Made by a program: the position numbers and the translations under genes. Below the pieces are notes generated by a model, which worked only from the letters and a program-made list of their open reading frames with translations, did not search any database and was not told the origin of the DNA. Shown one piece after another: positions 41,290-53,380 of a stretch of 64,000 bases of DNA; position 1 is the first letter of the stretch, and every line of letters begins with the position of its first letter. This DNA is from Catonia carolina (lineage: Eukaryota > Arthropoda > Insecta > Hemiptera > Achilidae), in assembly GCA_035578175.1 (NCBI GenBank), contig JAQMRL010000006.1, positions 22,169,506 through 22,233,505 of the forward strand, read 5' to 3'.

Positions 41290-42350
41290 TACTTTTTTAT
41301 AGGTACGCTTTTGCCCTAAAATTCATAAAAAAGTCACAATCTTAAAAAACAATACCACGAGCACATCCTCTCCAATGAATTTCAACAGACGTGCTATAAC
41401 CCTATCTTTTAGAGCATAAAAATTTAATATGCTAAATTACTTTTCAAAAAAATTGTAGAAGCTGTTTTTGAGAAAATTACAAAAAAGTGAAAAGTTCAAC
41501 GAATACTACTTTCGGTTGACCGATTTTGAGGAAAATGTTTATGTCAGGTCTCCTATTGATATCTAGTGAGTCTGTGAACAGAATATCTAAAGAACGGAAC
41601 ATCGTACGAACTTGAAACTTAAAACTTAAGATAAATACTACTACCGGACTCGATACGAACATTTTCATCAAAATCGGTCAACCGGAAGTAGGCTAGTAGT
41701 TTATTCGTGTCATTTTTCACTTTTTTGCGATTTTCTCAAAAACGGCTCGTAGATTTTTTTTAATCACTTCATTTACCAAATTTTTTATGCTCTACAAGAT
41801 GGGGTAGGGGCCATGTCTGCTGAAATTCTTGGGGAGGTTGTTTCCTCGTAAAAAATTGTTTTTTTAATATTGCGGCTTTAATATGCATTTTAGCGCAAAA
41901 ATGTATATAAGTTGAAGCGACTTTAAAATTCTGCAACTTTTATTTCAAACATTTTTGTATAGTAACGATTAGTTTAGCGGTAATTAGCGATTTTTTTTTT
42001 CACGGAAATATTTTAAAAAATCGATTTTTTAAAGAATTCAGCCTTAGTAAGCTATGTATTTTAAGACAGGAGTGTATACAATCAAATTTATAAGAAATTA
42101 ATGGATCTACAACTTTTGTTTAGAGAATTTTTCTCTAGAGAGCCTAATTTAGCGTGAAAGAGTAATTTTTTCGCATTTTTAAGCCAAACTGAGGTTGATT
42201 TTCATTTTACGTTTTTCACTCATGATTAAAATTAGGTTATGTTTATTGTTGTTACTATTTTGTTAATTTCTAATGTTTTATTTTTAATTTTAGGTTATAG
42301 ATTATTTGTATTGGAAAGAGAAAGTTTTGTGAGTGTTTCACACCAGATAT
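41290..42350. mobile_element. TIR family A, inverted pair of copies
   Basis: About 41290-41545 reads as the reverse orientation of the family. About 41575-42350 reads forward to the terminus GGAAAGAGAAAGTTTTGTGA and TTTCACACCAGA. The two meet head to head near 41555, creating a palindrome around CGATTTTGAGGAAAATG / CATTTTCATCAAAATCG. Confidence 0.8.
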
Positions 42351-43139
42351 TTTTTATATAAGCCTGGATGGAGTAACAGAATTTTAAAAAGTAGTCTATA
42401 TTAACGGAAAACCGGCTAAAAACTGAGTACGGTTACTTTAGGCCCTATGTGCGTAAATTGCTGTTATCGACTAATCTCTAAATAAAATAATCAATATCAA
42501 ACCAATCAACGGAGAAAAAACAGGTGTTAATTTGGTGTAGCGTTCAAAATTTTTCGTTTGGTTGTTTTTTTAAAAAGAGCTCTCCATACACAACAGACTT
42601 CTTTCATGGCGAGCATTATAAAACACTACAAATTGAACGTTGAAACGCACAGAAATCCAAGGCTGGTGGAACGTCTTGCGCTATGAAAATCTGCTTCTCT
42701 GACTGATCTCGGGCATACTTTGACGCATGTGTCACTTGGGTTGAGGCATGGGCTTAGCTCAAGCGAAAACGCCCGAGAGTGGACATAGTTATTCGTTTTC
42801 AAACCACCAAATTGATTTTCCAAAAAGTTGAAAATATTGAGTGTTACTCAATATCCGCAATTGCCGGGATAAGCACTTAACTCGAATGGCCAACGGTTTC
42901 GGGCGGATGAGCTGACAGAGTGGGCACTCTTTTACCCTGGAGTTAGGAAACTGGCTTCTTAACGCGGAGGAACCGCAGATTGCGGTTAACAGTATAAGGA
43001 TGAGAAACATTGACTGGACGTAGGCATCTCATTAAAGATCCAGAATGGATAACGTCCTAGTAATCAATCATGGTTATGCTTGCAGCTAAATTACTATTGT
43101 CCAGATTATTATTTTTATTATTATTTGTCCTCAATTGGG

Positions 43140-43410
43140 TCTTCGGGAGAGACAGTTACAAGCACAGAAATGAAAAGGTCAAAACAAGAGACAGGCATCA
43201 GGTTGGGAACTTAGAATGTTAAAACAATAAGTCAAACTGGTAAAATATATAATGCTATTCAAGAAATGTCAAGAATAAAACCGGGAATTCTTGGTAATAA
43301 TGAAATGGGCTGGCCGGGAGCAGGCAGAATCAGGATTGAGAAGCACACAGTTTTGTATTCGGGAGCACCAACGGGTCTGCGTTAATGTGGGGTCGGAATG
43401 ATTGTGACGG
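43140..43410 (+). pseudogene. Non-LTR endonuclease N-terminal fragment
   Basis: Frames give TISQTGKIYNAIQEMSRIKP, then ILGNNEMGWPGAGRI, which matches the start of the APE endonuclease domain of insect non-LTR elements (TWNVRT... ILGISEMRW.G.G). 42351-43140 may be its 5' UTR; nothing there can be named. Confidence 0.7.
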
Positions 43411-44739
43411 GGCTAGCAATTAGGAATTTAGTGTGCCTACCGATCTCAGAAGGTAAACACACTAATTTCCAGAGCTGATGATGAAAGAGATGAATTAAAA
43501 TGAGAGAGTGAGTATTGGTCAATGACAGCAAGAGGGGAATTAGGCTACGGTTCCCTTCCACGCCCCGCTGACAGTATGTAAATTTTTTAACCCGAAATTT
43601 CCCTTGTAGTATTACAAAAACAGTTCCAAAGGGAGATGGAGGGTTGTTTGCTGATGTCGGATCAAGTGGCCAGGCGGCGTGTTTTTGGTTGGTAGGCGGT
43701 TGCGGTCTCCTTGGGGCTGGACGAGGACGCCTCAATTGAGTCCAACACTACTTCCCCCATCGTGAGGGAGTGAACATGAGTTTTTCTCGCCGCCTCGGAT
43801 AAAAAAGGGGCTAGTAATAAAGTAAGAATCGCCAACCTTCGGAACGGAGAGGCACCCTGAGAAGGAAAGAACTGAAATTTGATCGCAATTTTAACTTTTG
43901 CGATTATGCGTTCATTTTGATTTGTTGTAGGGCTATTTGTCAATCATATCTGCCGTTATTTCATTAAAGTTATTTTATTCATAAACTTGCAGGCTATTTC
44001 TATAAATCAATTTTACATACTAAGACCTTTCTCATGTTTGAAAAGAAGTTATGTTATGGCTGAATCCTAAACAATATATAACTTAACCAGGAATTACTTA
44101 CTAAATTAAATCGACAATAAATACGTTTATAATTATAGTTATTATAATAATAGCAAAGTGGAATGTACATTCCTGAATTAAGTTACACCAAGGCGAAGTG
44201 TTTGTACTATTATTGTTGAGAAATAAGAACTGATGCTAATAGAAAGATGTTACAGTGAAGGGGAACTTGAGATTGTTTGGTTAAGGTTACAGGTGCCTAT
44301 TTTGATTGGTTATATGCAGGAGGGGTATCGACGAGTGTATTAGATTAAAAAAATTAATTAAGGTCCCCATACACTAAAATAACAAAATTTACGTTTATTA
44401 AGCATTCGAGTTAATGAAATAAAATCATATTGTTACATATTGACAATGCAACAATGTAAAAGGGACTAATATGTTTTGACAACAATCGATTTTGAATAAG
44501 GTATTGGCAATTACTTGCTGAAACCTACTAATTATTTGTTCTTCTATAAAATGTAGAGTTCTATTTTTTTACTGTATCAATTACGTCCTCTACGGTTATT
44601 ATTTTTTTTATTTTTTAGAGTATTCTAATTTTTATTTCTTTATGACCTTTTATTATTTGTTTCTGGATTTCGTAAGAATTCTTTTATTTCATTTTTTAGT
44701 ATAATTTATCTCCTAATATATAAAAACAGCCGCTTGTTG
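43411..44739. other. No feature recognised
   Basis: 43411-43940 is locally GC-richer with two overlapping minus-strand open frames of about 100 codons, Pro/Arg-rich, without recognisable domains. It may be retrotransposon leader. 43940-44739 is plain AT-rich DNA. Confidence 0.4.
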
Positions 44740-45406
44740 TAGTTACTTTAGTCACGAGTTTGCCCTTGTTTGCTCCGAGGGGTAAAGGGGGAAAGCATCA
44801 GCACACATGCGCGACAGCTTTAATTTCAATACAACCTGTAATATTGCCTATAGCTTAATTACATGACTAGAAATGTTTCATTTACTACCTTATTCCATTG
44901 GAACGAAATTTTCTACGAAAGAATCGCCTTCTTTACTATCGCTGTCACGGTGTCTAAACTATCATTCTCACTAGTATCTACCTAACCGTTTTCTTTTTTT
45001 ACCTGGTGTCAACAAAACTGTTGAAGAATAGTTTTTTCACGTCTTGAAATTCCTTCTTTATCTTTCGAATTGTGGAAAGAGAAAAATGCTTTTGATAAGA
45101 GGAACGGAAAGGCATTTTTGTTTAGCTTCAACTTCACAGCATTTTATTACACTGCATATTATATTTCGTTCAGCATTGTGAATAGTCTGCCCACGTTGCG
45201 AGAAATTACTAACATTTTTGTTTACGGTAACAAATAGTTATATTCGTACAGTTAACCTACAAAAGGTTCCGCGATATACTGTATATGCTGTGGGTATATT
45301 ATAAGTTGTTGTGTTTGTTGCACTGAAATTAAAGCAGCCGTGCATGCGCACTAACGTTTTTCCCCCTTTACCCCTCGTTACAAACAAGGGTAAGCTCAAG
45401 TAACTA
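44740..45406. mobile_element. TIR element, about 667 bp
   Basis: Inverted termini of about 95 bp starting TAGTTACTT. Both arms contain GAGGGGTAAAGGGGGAAA and GCTTTAATTTCA (complement on the right). No coding region. Confidence 0.8.
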
Positions 45407-45446
45407 TAATGATCACTTCCTCGCCACTCATAAGTTTTTCTTTTTC

Positions 45447-45448
<2 letters not shown>

Positions 45449-45488
<40 letters not shown>
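45449..45488. repeat. (CT)n microsatellite
   Basis: About twenty CT units. The following 45489-46120 holds only a short stretch (about 45590-45660) similar to 57690-57750, an unnamed repeat, and a family A terminus at 46105-46135. Confidence 0.95.
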
Positions 45489-45490
<2 letters not shown>

Positions 45491-46202
45491 CATGCTTCGT
45501 GTACTCCCATCCTCAAGATTTGCCTTAAAGTTTTACGGTTTGTACCAACAGAAGACATTCATATAGGATTTGATCCAGGAACGTTCGTATCCGCAAAATC
45601 ATCTGTTAAACAGCTGACTCGAGGTGACGATTTTACTTCTAGACCAACTCGGTGGGTCTCTTCTGCAGACAACTTTGTTTGTAGTTAGCCAATTGAAAGT
45701 CTCCACCTACTTTAACCAATAAATTTTTTGATGTGAGTTAGCCCAACCACACAGCCCGCCATTTTATTGGGCTACGTTAAAAAAGCCTATGAGACAAAAC
45801 ATAATATTCACAATTTTGTTCACTCTTAAAACTTGATTTATTTTATTAACATCAGATTGTTCAAATAGGATGATGTTCCCTACTGTTTTGTAAATTGTTA
45901 TCTAACATTTAAAGTGTATTCTAATTGTTATAATTACTGCAGGTTATAATTACGTTTATTGTTTGTTATTGTTATAATTACGTTTAGAAAGTTCGATCTC
46001 TAGGAAACTTTATGATAGCTAACCAATGAAAATCTTTCTTCAGGAAGAACAAACTATGAAAACGTGACTGAACCGGGTACTGAGTAAAAATAAACATTAA
46101 AAAAAATCTGGTGTGAAACGACTTTCTCTTGCCTATGTTAATTATGGAACACATTCCCTATGTTTAATCTTTAGTTAAAATATACAAAAACACAAAATAT
46201 AC

Positions 46203-46515
46203 AAATATACATGTTTCGCGCGGCTTCGCACGCGAAACATGTATAATCAATTTTTTTTTAAATAAATATGAAACAGAAATATTGTGTACCTGCTAAACGA
46301 TTGTATACCCCAACGTACACACATACACACACACAAACACACACACTTATGAAAATCTTCATTAGAGCCCCCCTTAGGGTTACCATTTTTGAAAATTTAG
46401 AAATAAAATGTTGCTGCGAATGTAAATACAAATACGTATACTGTCAAAATTTCATGAAATCCGTTCAGTAATTTGCACAAAAAAACACGCTTGGACTTTA
46501 TAATATTAGTATAGA
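46203..46515 (-). mobile_element. Short Helitron-like element
   Basis: On the minus strand it starts TCTATACTAATATTATAAAG, a typical Helitron 5' end, and finishes in a GC-rich hairpin (CGCGTGCGAAGCCGCGCG). It shares the CTGAACGGATTTCATGAAAT block with the copy at 58724. It lacks a clear CTRR end. Non-autonomous. Confidence 0.7.
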
Positions 46516-46703
46516 TTAGAAATTTGTACCTTTAAAATTTCACTTCCTTACCTTTGAAATTTGAACCTGCTATAAATTTCCCGGTAAAACGAGGTTTAAC
46601 TGTATATAGACTAATATTTGAAATCTGTACCTTTTAAATTAAAAATTTAAACTGTTTACCTTTGAAATTTGAACCTGTTTAAATTAGCCCTGTATAACGA
46701 GGT

Positions 46704-47283
46704 TTAACCCTTTCAGTACCAACGTCCGGTAAACAGGACGTCAATATATTTTACGTAGTAACAACATCCGGTTTACCGCACGTCCGTAATTACACGTAAA
46801 GTGCCAACCTCCGGATAAACGAACATTTACAAAAAAACTTTTAATAAAAAAATAATGGAATAATGTATTTTGAAACCGCCTGCGTGGCGTAGTGACTAGC
46901 GTGCTAGCCTGCAAAACGAAAGGTCCCGGGTTCGATTCCCGGCTAAGATTTGAAAATTTGAACATGTTAAAACTACCGTTAATATACCAAAACCCACAGT
47001 AGTTGCTGATGACCAAGCTGTAGATGTGACTTTAAATAAAATACAAAAATTATTTTGAATAGTGTTAGAAGTGTTAGAAAGATTTCTTTTTTTTAAGAAA
47101 TAATACAGATTAATTTTTAGCAGGAAATTTTATTTTTCTGTAACTTTGAAATTTCGGTTGGCAATGACAGTCTTACGCCTGCAAAATTTCGAATCAAGGG
47201 CTGGCACTTTTTATACACCCTTATTCAAATTAAATGGCTTTAGATCAAACTTTTAAATATTGTTTTGGCACTGAAAGGGTTAA
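46704..47283. mobile_element. TTAA-flanked TIR element with nested tRNA-like insertion
   Basis: Begins TTAACCCTTTCAGTACCAA and ends TTGGCACTGAAAGGGTTAA. TTAA at both borders, as in piggyBac-type MITEs. Contains a tRNA-like SINE head at 46868-46955. Confidence 0.85.
46868..46955 (+). mobile_element. tRNA-like SINE head
   Basis: A-box-like GGCGTAGTGACTAGCGTG and B box GGGTTCGATTCCC at proper spacing. The 5' GCCTGCG and 3' end do not form an acceptor stem, so a true tRNA is unlikely. Confidence 0.6.
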
Positions 47284-47344
47284 CTGTATATAATATTTGA
47301 AATTTGTACCTTTTAAATTAAAAGTTTCAACTGTTTACCTTTTA

Positions 47345-47500
47345 TTTTATTTTTTTTTTATTATTTTTTTTTTTTGGTTTAACGTCCGACTGTTCTGCAT
47401 TTACTGCTAATGCAGACGGTGAAGGATGAAATTATTTTTGTAATGTATGAAAATATGCCGTGCTTGAATGGGATACGAACCCAAGAACGTATGATGAGGT
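47345..47500 (-). mobile_element. tRNA-headed SINE, truncated head
   Basis: T-rich start (poly(A) tail), GGTTTAACGTCCGACTGTTC, then GAATGGGATACGAACCC, a mutated B box. Same subfamily as 40362-40544. Confidence 0.8.
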
Positions 47501-48379
47501 TTACCTTTGAAATTTGAACTTGTTACAAATAAGCGTATTGATAGTGTATGGTCACGGTATTGAAAAAGATTAAAAAGAAAAAGAACGGATTGTTCATAAT
47601 AATAGAAAGGAATAGACCATTTTAACGAGAGTAAAAGGATTAATGTAATAGTATAAGAAGTCGTGAATGAAAAAATCTTCTTTTTCTTCTTCTTCATGTT
47701 GTTCTAGGTCGTCTATCTACCCCGCCATCCTAGCGAATGTTAATGCACGCCGACATCCTACAATAAACCGCAACTAAGAAGGATGGAACAAACGTAAACA
47801 TTGCTTGTAGTATTATTACTATCACAAGCTGCATTCATTCTAATGTATGTTTTTATTACAGAAGTAGTCGTACTTTGTTAGGCGTAATACGTTCCGTTCA
47901 TACTTACCTAGTCTTCGCTTTTTTTATTGAAAATTGCTTTCAATAAAAGTGAAGAGAGGTAACGAAAAGGATACTCATGTAATTTATAAAAATATATTTT
48001 AAATATTAATAGATTATTTTAATTAGTGCGATCTTTAAAATTCCCTAACTTTATGATTCAACTAACCTAAATATATAACTAAAAATTCAATCATTGATTG
48101 ATTCATAAAAGACTCATTTGAAATGATTGTTCATAAAATGTGTAACAAAAATTTATATAAATTAATTAATAATCTAACGTAATTTAGTTTACTGAATTTG
48201 GACAAAAATTTCAGATATAATTTTTACATTAAATTTAAAAAAAATTTGAATAATTTTATAAAAAATTAAATTTCATAATTTATTCTAAAAATTGTGCAAC
48301 CACAGTGAGTTGTGATATTTACAACAGTAACTATATAAAAATTTATTGAATTATTTATTGTTTTAAGTGAACAACAAAT

Positions 48380-48427
48380 ATGAGTGCTTCAGTAACTTAC
48401 CCGTACGTTATTTCTGCTTTAAGACTG
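48380..48427 (+). CDS. Candidate first coding exon of an unknown gene
   Basis: ATG followed by 16 codons (MSASVTYPYVISALRL) and a strong donor CTG|GTAAGTAAA. An upstream TATATAAAA (48331-48340) lies about 45 bases before the ATG. I do not recognise the protein, and no matching downstream exon could be placed. May be chance. Confidence 0.25.
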
Positions 48428-48499
48428 GTAAGTAAATAATTTTTTTACTTTTTTGTTAATTATGTTACTATTTTTTTGTCTTTTATTACCACAATGGAT

Positions 48500-49470
48500 C
48501 ACTTAAGTCAAATTTTGGAAGATGCTTTCTTTTCATATTCTTTAGCTTGATATTCTGCCAGTATGCCTTCATTCGGGCTGATCTTGCTTGCCAAACTTCC
48601 TCTGAAACGACCGGTTTCTTCCTGCTTGGATTTGTTCTTCCATTTGACTTTGTTTCAAATCTACTTTCCTTATTCCTTAAGATTTTTAATATTTCTGTTT
48701 TGTTTACTAAATCATCGAAAGTTAATCAGAGTTCGATCATGTCTTCTTTGACATTTCGGATCCATGTTCCTGATGTTACCATTGGAAAGTTTTCTTCAAT
48801 CTTGTTTAAAATTCTGTCTTTAGGTGTTCTGATAAGATGTCTAAGGAAAGGTATCCTTTTCTTCTTTCCTATTTGTTATGGGTTCGTTTTCTCTATAGAC
48901 TTGTTCGTTTGTTATTTTCCATTGCCCATCTACTATGTTTTTCTTTCCTATGGAGGTTCTTAGGATTCGTTACTATTTATATAGTAATTGTTTATAAAAT
49001 AAGTAACACATAAGTTTATTTATTTATTTATTTTGATTTTACCTCATTGGACCACTTGAATCAAATTTATAAATTCTTCTTGGTTTGGTTTTAGGATTCT
49101 TAAGTTTTTCCCAATAATTCTTCAAATTTTGGGATCTGATCAGTCTGATTTTATCCGTACAAATCATTGAAGACGGAGCTCAAGTTTTTCCACGATTCTT
49201 GTGTCTATCTTTAAGCAACTTAAACTGTTCAGATTTTTCTAAATGATCTTGTTTTGCAAGTTATACAAGTATAACTTGCTTTATTTCGGACAACCAACTT
49301 TGAGGATTTTTATTTGAGTTAATTATAGAGATGAATTGTTTAGTTACTCGATTATACGGTATTCTAAGAAAATGCCCGAAGAAAAAAATTCATTTCTCCC
49401 GCACGATGTCAGTAATTGGCTCGATTTCATGGTAGATTTCAGAATTAGACAATAAGATCCAGATATCGTT
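48500..49470 (-). pseudogene. Non-LTR RT C-terminal fragments (two, tandem)
   Basis: The minus strand reads RIPFLRHLIRTPKDRILNKI then SGTWIRNVKEDMIEL (48500-48990). A second similar fragment (49040-49470) includes FFRAFS-like FLRIPYNR. Both match the RHL.R....R..N+I segment after the RT domain. 47521-48379 shows nothing apart from the candidate exon's flank. Confidence 0.6.
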
Positions 49471-49489
49471 GATTTTCCGAACAGATCGA

Positions 49490-50215
49490 TGAGTTTCATA
49501 AAAATCAGTCAACCTGAAGTAGTTGAAGTAGTTTATTGCAATTTTTCACCTTTTTGCATTTTATTAAAAACGGCTCTTATAATAAAATTTGTTTTAAAAT
49601 TGCCTTATTACTAAATTTTTAATGAAATACAAGATAGGGTAAGCGCCATGTCTGCGAAATTCTTGGATGGGATTTTGTTGTTGTCGTAAAAATGTTTTTT
49701 TCAAGAATGCGGCCTTGATATAAATTTGAAGGTAAAATGTATATAACCAAGGTTGTAGAAAATTTTTAAATGTACAACTTATATTTCAAACAGTTTTTTC
49801 TACAACGCTTAGTTTAGCGTCAATTAGTGATTTTATGTTTTTAGCAAATTAAAATCAGCAAAAAATGTGTTTTTAAAGCTTGGAGCAGTAGTGTGCATTT
49901 AAAGATAAAAGTGGATAGGCTAATATAATCAAAGTTATAGGAAATAAACCTACAATTTTTATTTCAAGCATTTTTATCTACAGCACTTCGGGGTCAATAT
50001 TAATATTTGCCGTATTTTTTAATTCTAGAGTTTGTTTTTATTTTGCGTCTTTCACTCATGATTAAAATTAGGTATATTTTTAATTTTATATTGTTTACTC
50101 ATATTTAAAAATAGGTTATATGTTTCATTATTTACATTGGCAAGAGAAAGTCGTGTGAGTAGACAGGCCTTTTCGTACCAAATGTTTTAAAAGAAGTAAT
50201 ATTTTAGATATTTCA
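49490..50215 (+). mobile_element. TIR family A, 5'-truncated and diverged copy
   Basis: Shares ATAAAAATCAGTCAACCTGA, CTTTTTGCATTTTATTAAAA and the terminus CATTGGCAAGAGAAAGTCGT. More mutated than the other copies. 50216-50834 shows nothing. Confidence 0.7.
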
Positions 50216-50834
50216 ATTTCTCTCAGTAACTAGAATTTAGCGTATTGAACAAATCCTGAGAATTTGTAGTTTACAATATAGGCTACGTATTTATCAATTC
50301 GAGGAAATCTAGCATAATATTTAAATAAAGTAATATTCGTAAATTAATAAGGAATATTACTAAGAAAACTAAAAATAATACTGAATAAATTGCTCACAAA
50401 AACAGTAGAATTACGTACGGTCATTATATTTTTATAATTAAAAAAAATTGTATAGTTGTAATAAATACATTATTGCAGTTGGTAGCTACCATTGGAAAAC
50501 ACACATTTAAAACAAGTGATTAACACTAAAAATTTAATTTTAAAAACATTTCCTGGTCAGATTCCTCTGAAAATATTTTCTCCTCTTGAAGCTCGTACTC
50601 CTGCAACGTAAAGAGTTTGCAGCGATCAAAACCGACAAATTCCTTTGCCGGGGATGGTCAGTAAGGTCCAGATTTCGTGATGCGACCTCCATTTGGTGGC
50701 CTTGGATAAATAAAGTATCTTCTCTACTGAACTGAAGAAGAGAGCCTGTGGTTTACAACCGTAGTACTAAATTGGCTAGAGCAAGGTTACTCTATCCCAC
50801 CATTTTTACTTTTCGGGTGATTTTACATTATAAT

Positions 50835-51900
50835 ACTGTGGTTAAATTGTGTGTCTGTACGCAAGTGAGTCCCTTAGAATGACTGGGAAGGGTGGTTTAA
50901 GAGAAGCAGAGAAATTTGAGAGAAAGATCCTCCGCAAGATAGTGGGTCCGAAGATAGTAGACGGACAATGTAGGTTACGAGGTTGAGCAGAACTGTACAA
51001 GAAAAATGAACGATCAGAAAGAGAATACTGAAATTTTACGGGCACGTGCGTAGAATGGATGACAACCGGTTGACAAAACTAATTTTAACCCTTTTACTTA
51101 CCACTGGCAATAAGTTCGATTTTTTTAAAGAATAGGTGTGCAGTTGAACCCTATTTGAATTTTATGGTTTTATAGATGTTCTTTGGTAAGTAGGCTATCC
51201 ATATTTTGAAATTAATACGCAGCGACCATTTGCTTCAAAAGTTACACGAATGTGGTAAAGATTCATACCAGCGTACTCAACCGTGTTGTTTTGTTGTTAC
51301 TTTCGTACAATGCTTAAAAAATTTGAGTTCTTTACGGGAAAGCAAGCATTCGTGCTAATATAAAGTTAAGATAACTTATTCTTCATATTTTTCTGTTGTT
51401 ATATCGGACTGCAAGTTCTAATAAGCATTCATACCACTAAACATTATGTGATTCCCATTTTAACAAACGTTACTTGGTAAGTATACTTACCAGGGCTTAA
51501 CATAACAAAGTTCTTCCTGTTTTGGCACTAGAAATACATTATTCAAGTCCCTATAAAACAAAATTTAACAATTTACAACATGTATATTTTCCCCGTAGTA
51601 CTGCCCTAAAAAGGGTTAAGACACTAAAAATATACCTAGGGTATCGGTTAAATGGTTTAGAGAAATCAAAAAGGATATTGAGAAAACCGGAATAAACCGA
51701 GAAAACTTAATGAACCGAACCAAATTCAGACAACTAATTACGGATCTTAAGGGCTTCCATGAAGAACAAAACAGAATTCTGGGTGGAAAGAAAAATTAGA
51801 AAAACCTGCAGTAAACAAATACTGAGAATGTGGGCTTCAAAAAGAGCTTCCAGAAACGTCTAAAGTTACCTCATGTGGTTCAAAGTTGAAAAATCTTTTG
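50835..51900 (+). pseudogene. Non-LTR RT C-terminal fragment, copy 1
   Basis: Frames include ILKFYGHVRRMDDNRLTK and, beyond an insertion, VKWFREIKKDIEKTGINREN then NRTKFRQLITDLKGFHEE, the post-RT tail. A TTAA element (51085-51619) splits it. The 51620-51880 part is duplicated at 52265-52910. Confidence 0.75.
51085..51619. mobile_element. TTAA-flanked TIR element inside the non-LTR fragment
   Basis: Starts TTAACCCTTTTACTTACC and ends CCCTAAAAAGGGTTAA, TTAA at both borders. The sister copy at 52265 lacks it, giving an empty site (GTTTTATGACAC). Confidence 0.85.
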
Positions 51901-52264
51901 TTAGAATAAATAAAATTTCAGATAGAATGTACCTATTTTATAGCCTATTAGAACATGGAAGAAATATTCTATGAGCTTAATAAAATAATATTTTTGATAA
52001 TGTAGGCCGTAACACAAAGAAAGTGTTTTCAATAAAACCAAGAGTTTTGTTAGAAACATGTGGGATTACAAATAGGCTAATCCAGTTTATCAAAAAAGGG
52101 AACAAAATTAAAACTATAAATTCTTTAGCAACATTTGCAACGAGCATTTGCTTTTCATCTTGTTTCCTATAGATAGGCTATTACTTTATTTACATCAACA
52201 TTATCGTTCATCCAACTACTATAGATATGACAGAAATGCATGGGGCGTTAGAACGGGAATACCG

Positions 52265-52910
52265 GTAAACAAAACTAGTTTTATGACACTGAACAATAGA
52301 TCTAAGGTGTCGGATAAATGGTTCAAAAAAGGTATTGAGAAAACCGAAATAAACCGAGAAAACTTAATGGACCAAACCAAATTTGTTGTTGTTTAGGTCA
52401 ACATCCGAAAGGCTGGTTTGAACCTCTAGAGGTTTTACTAAGTAAAACGAAGAGTGAGGTGGTTTACAATTGCCTTCCTCACTGAATGGAAAAGTATGCT
52501 TATCAGCATGCCACCTTTGAAAAGCACATATTTTCCACTCTGCAAATGACACCTTCACTTCATTCACCACAGGGACTGGCTGTAAAATGAAATTCATTAC
52601 TTTCAGAGGAGATAACTCTGACCAGTGTCTTTTACACCTCTACCTCTTCTGTTCTTAAATAGTTCAGTCATATAATTGGCTGACCACGTGATAAGAAACA
52701 GAACTATTTTTTGTAGTCCTGGAACTAGCAGATTGAGTGCAAATAATTTAACACTCCACCTGCCTGTTATGCGCGAAAACCAAATTTAGAAAACTAATTA
52801 CGGACTTTAAGGGCTTTCATGAAGACTATAATGAGCATGCTGAGCATGTGGCTGCAAAACGAGCTTCCAGAAACATCTAAGGTTACCTCAAGTGGTCTCC
52901 AATTGGCCCT
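52265..52910 (+). pseudogene. Non-LTR RT C-terminal fragment, copy 2
   Basis: Reads SDKWFKKGIEKTEINREN then DQTKFV..., and after a SINE-like insertion TKFRKLITDFKGFHED, parallel to copy 1. Interrupted by 52385-52778. Confidence 0.8.
52385..52778 (-). mobile_element. SINE-like family B copy with target duplication
   Basis: Minus-oriented, starting GTTGTTGTTTAGGTC on the plus strand. Flanked by ACCAAATTT (52376-52384 and 52779-52787). Copy 1 of the host fragment (51720 region) is the empty site. Confidence 0.9.
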
Positions 52911-53380
52911 GTAAGGAAAAAACTCTCCTTTTGTTACGGAAGAAATTTGTCAGTTATTTATTCTTTGAATAGCAGCTTTCATTCCAAATCCGATTTAGGA
53001 ATTAATGCATTCGTAAATTAACATTGGGTTACTTACCAATTAACTGAATTTTTTTCTATAATATTATTTCTATTAAGTGAACGAAACTATTTATTAAAAA
53101 GATAACGGTCTACTCCCTTAACAATACGACTGCATAAAATAGGTAGGTAAACAAAAGACTAAACTAATAGGTTATGTTACACAATCTTTATTTTATTTAA
53201 TTATCTCACACTTTCGTCTGCAATTAGCACAGTAAAGTTAGATGCAACGGTGCTCATACACGGTAATAATATGCTGTTGAAATAATTAAATTATTTTCTT
53301 AAATATAAATCTCTAATCCTAGTAATAAGTTTCTGTAAAGTAATATTTGTCCATAAATAATGTCCGTTAATAATCCCTAA

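Larger units (their letters stand above)
46520..47520. repeat. TTTGAAATTTGAACCTG repeat tract, split by insertions
   Basis: A diverged motif with TACCTTTGAAATTTGAACCTG and ACGAGGTTTAAC recurs at about 46550, 46660, 47290 and 47500. It is interrupted by the TTAA element and a SINE. Confidence 0.6.

Noticed and set aside
43382..43943. Two overlapping minus-strand frames of 93 and 117 codons
   Set aside because: Pro/Arg-rich composition from local GC content; no domain, splice or promoter support.
46868..46955. Functional tRNA gene
   Set aside because: A and B boxes are present but the acceptor stem does not pair; the same holds for the heads at 2119-2317, 34122, 40362 and 60690.
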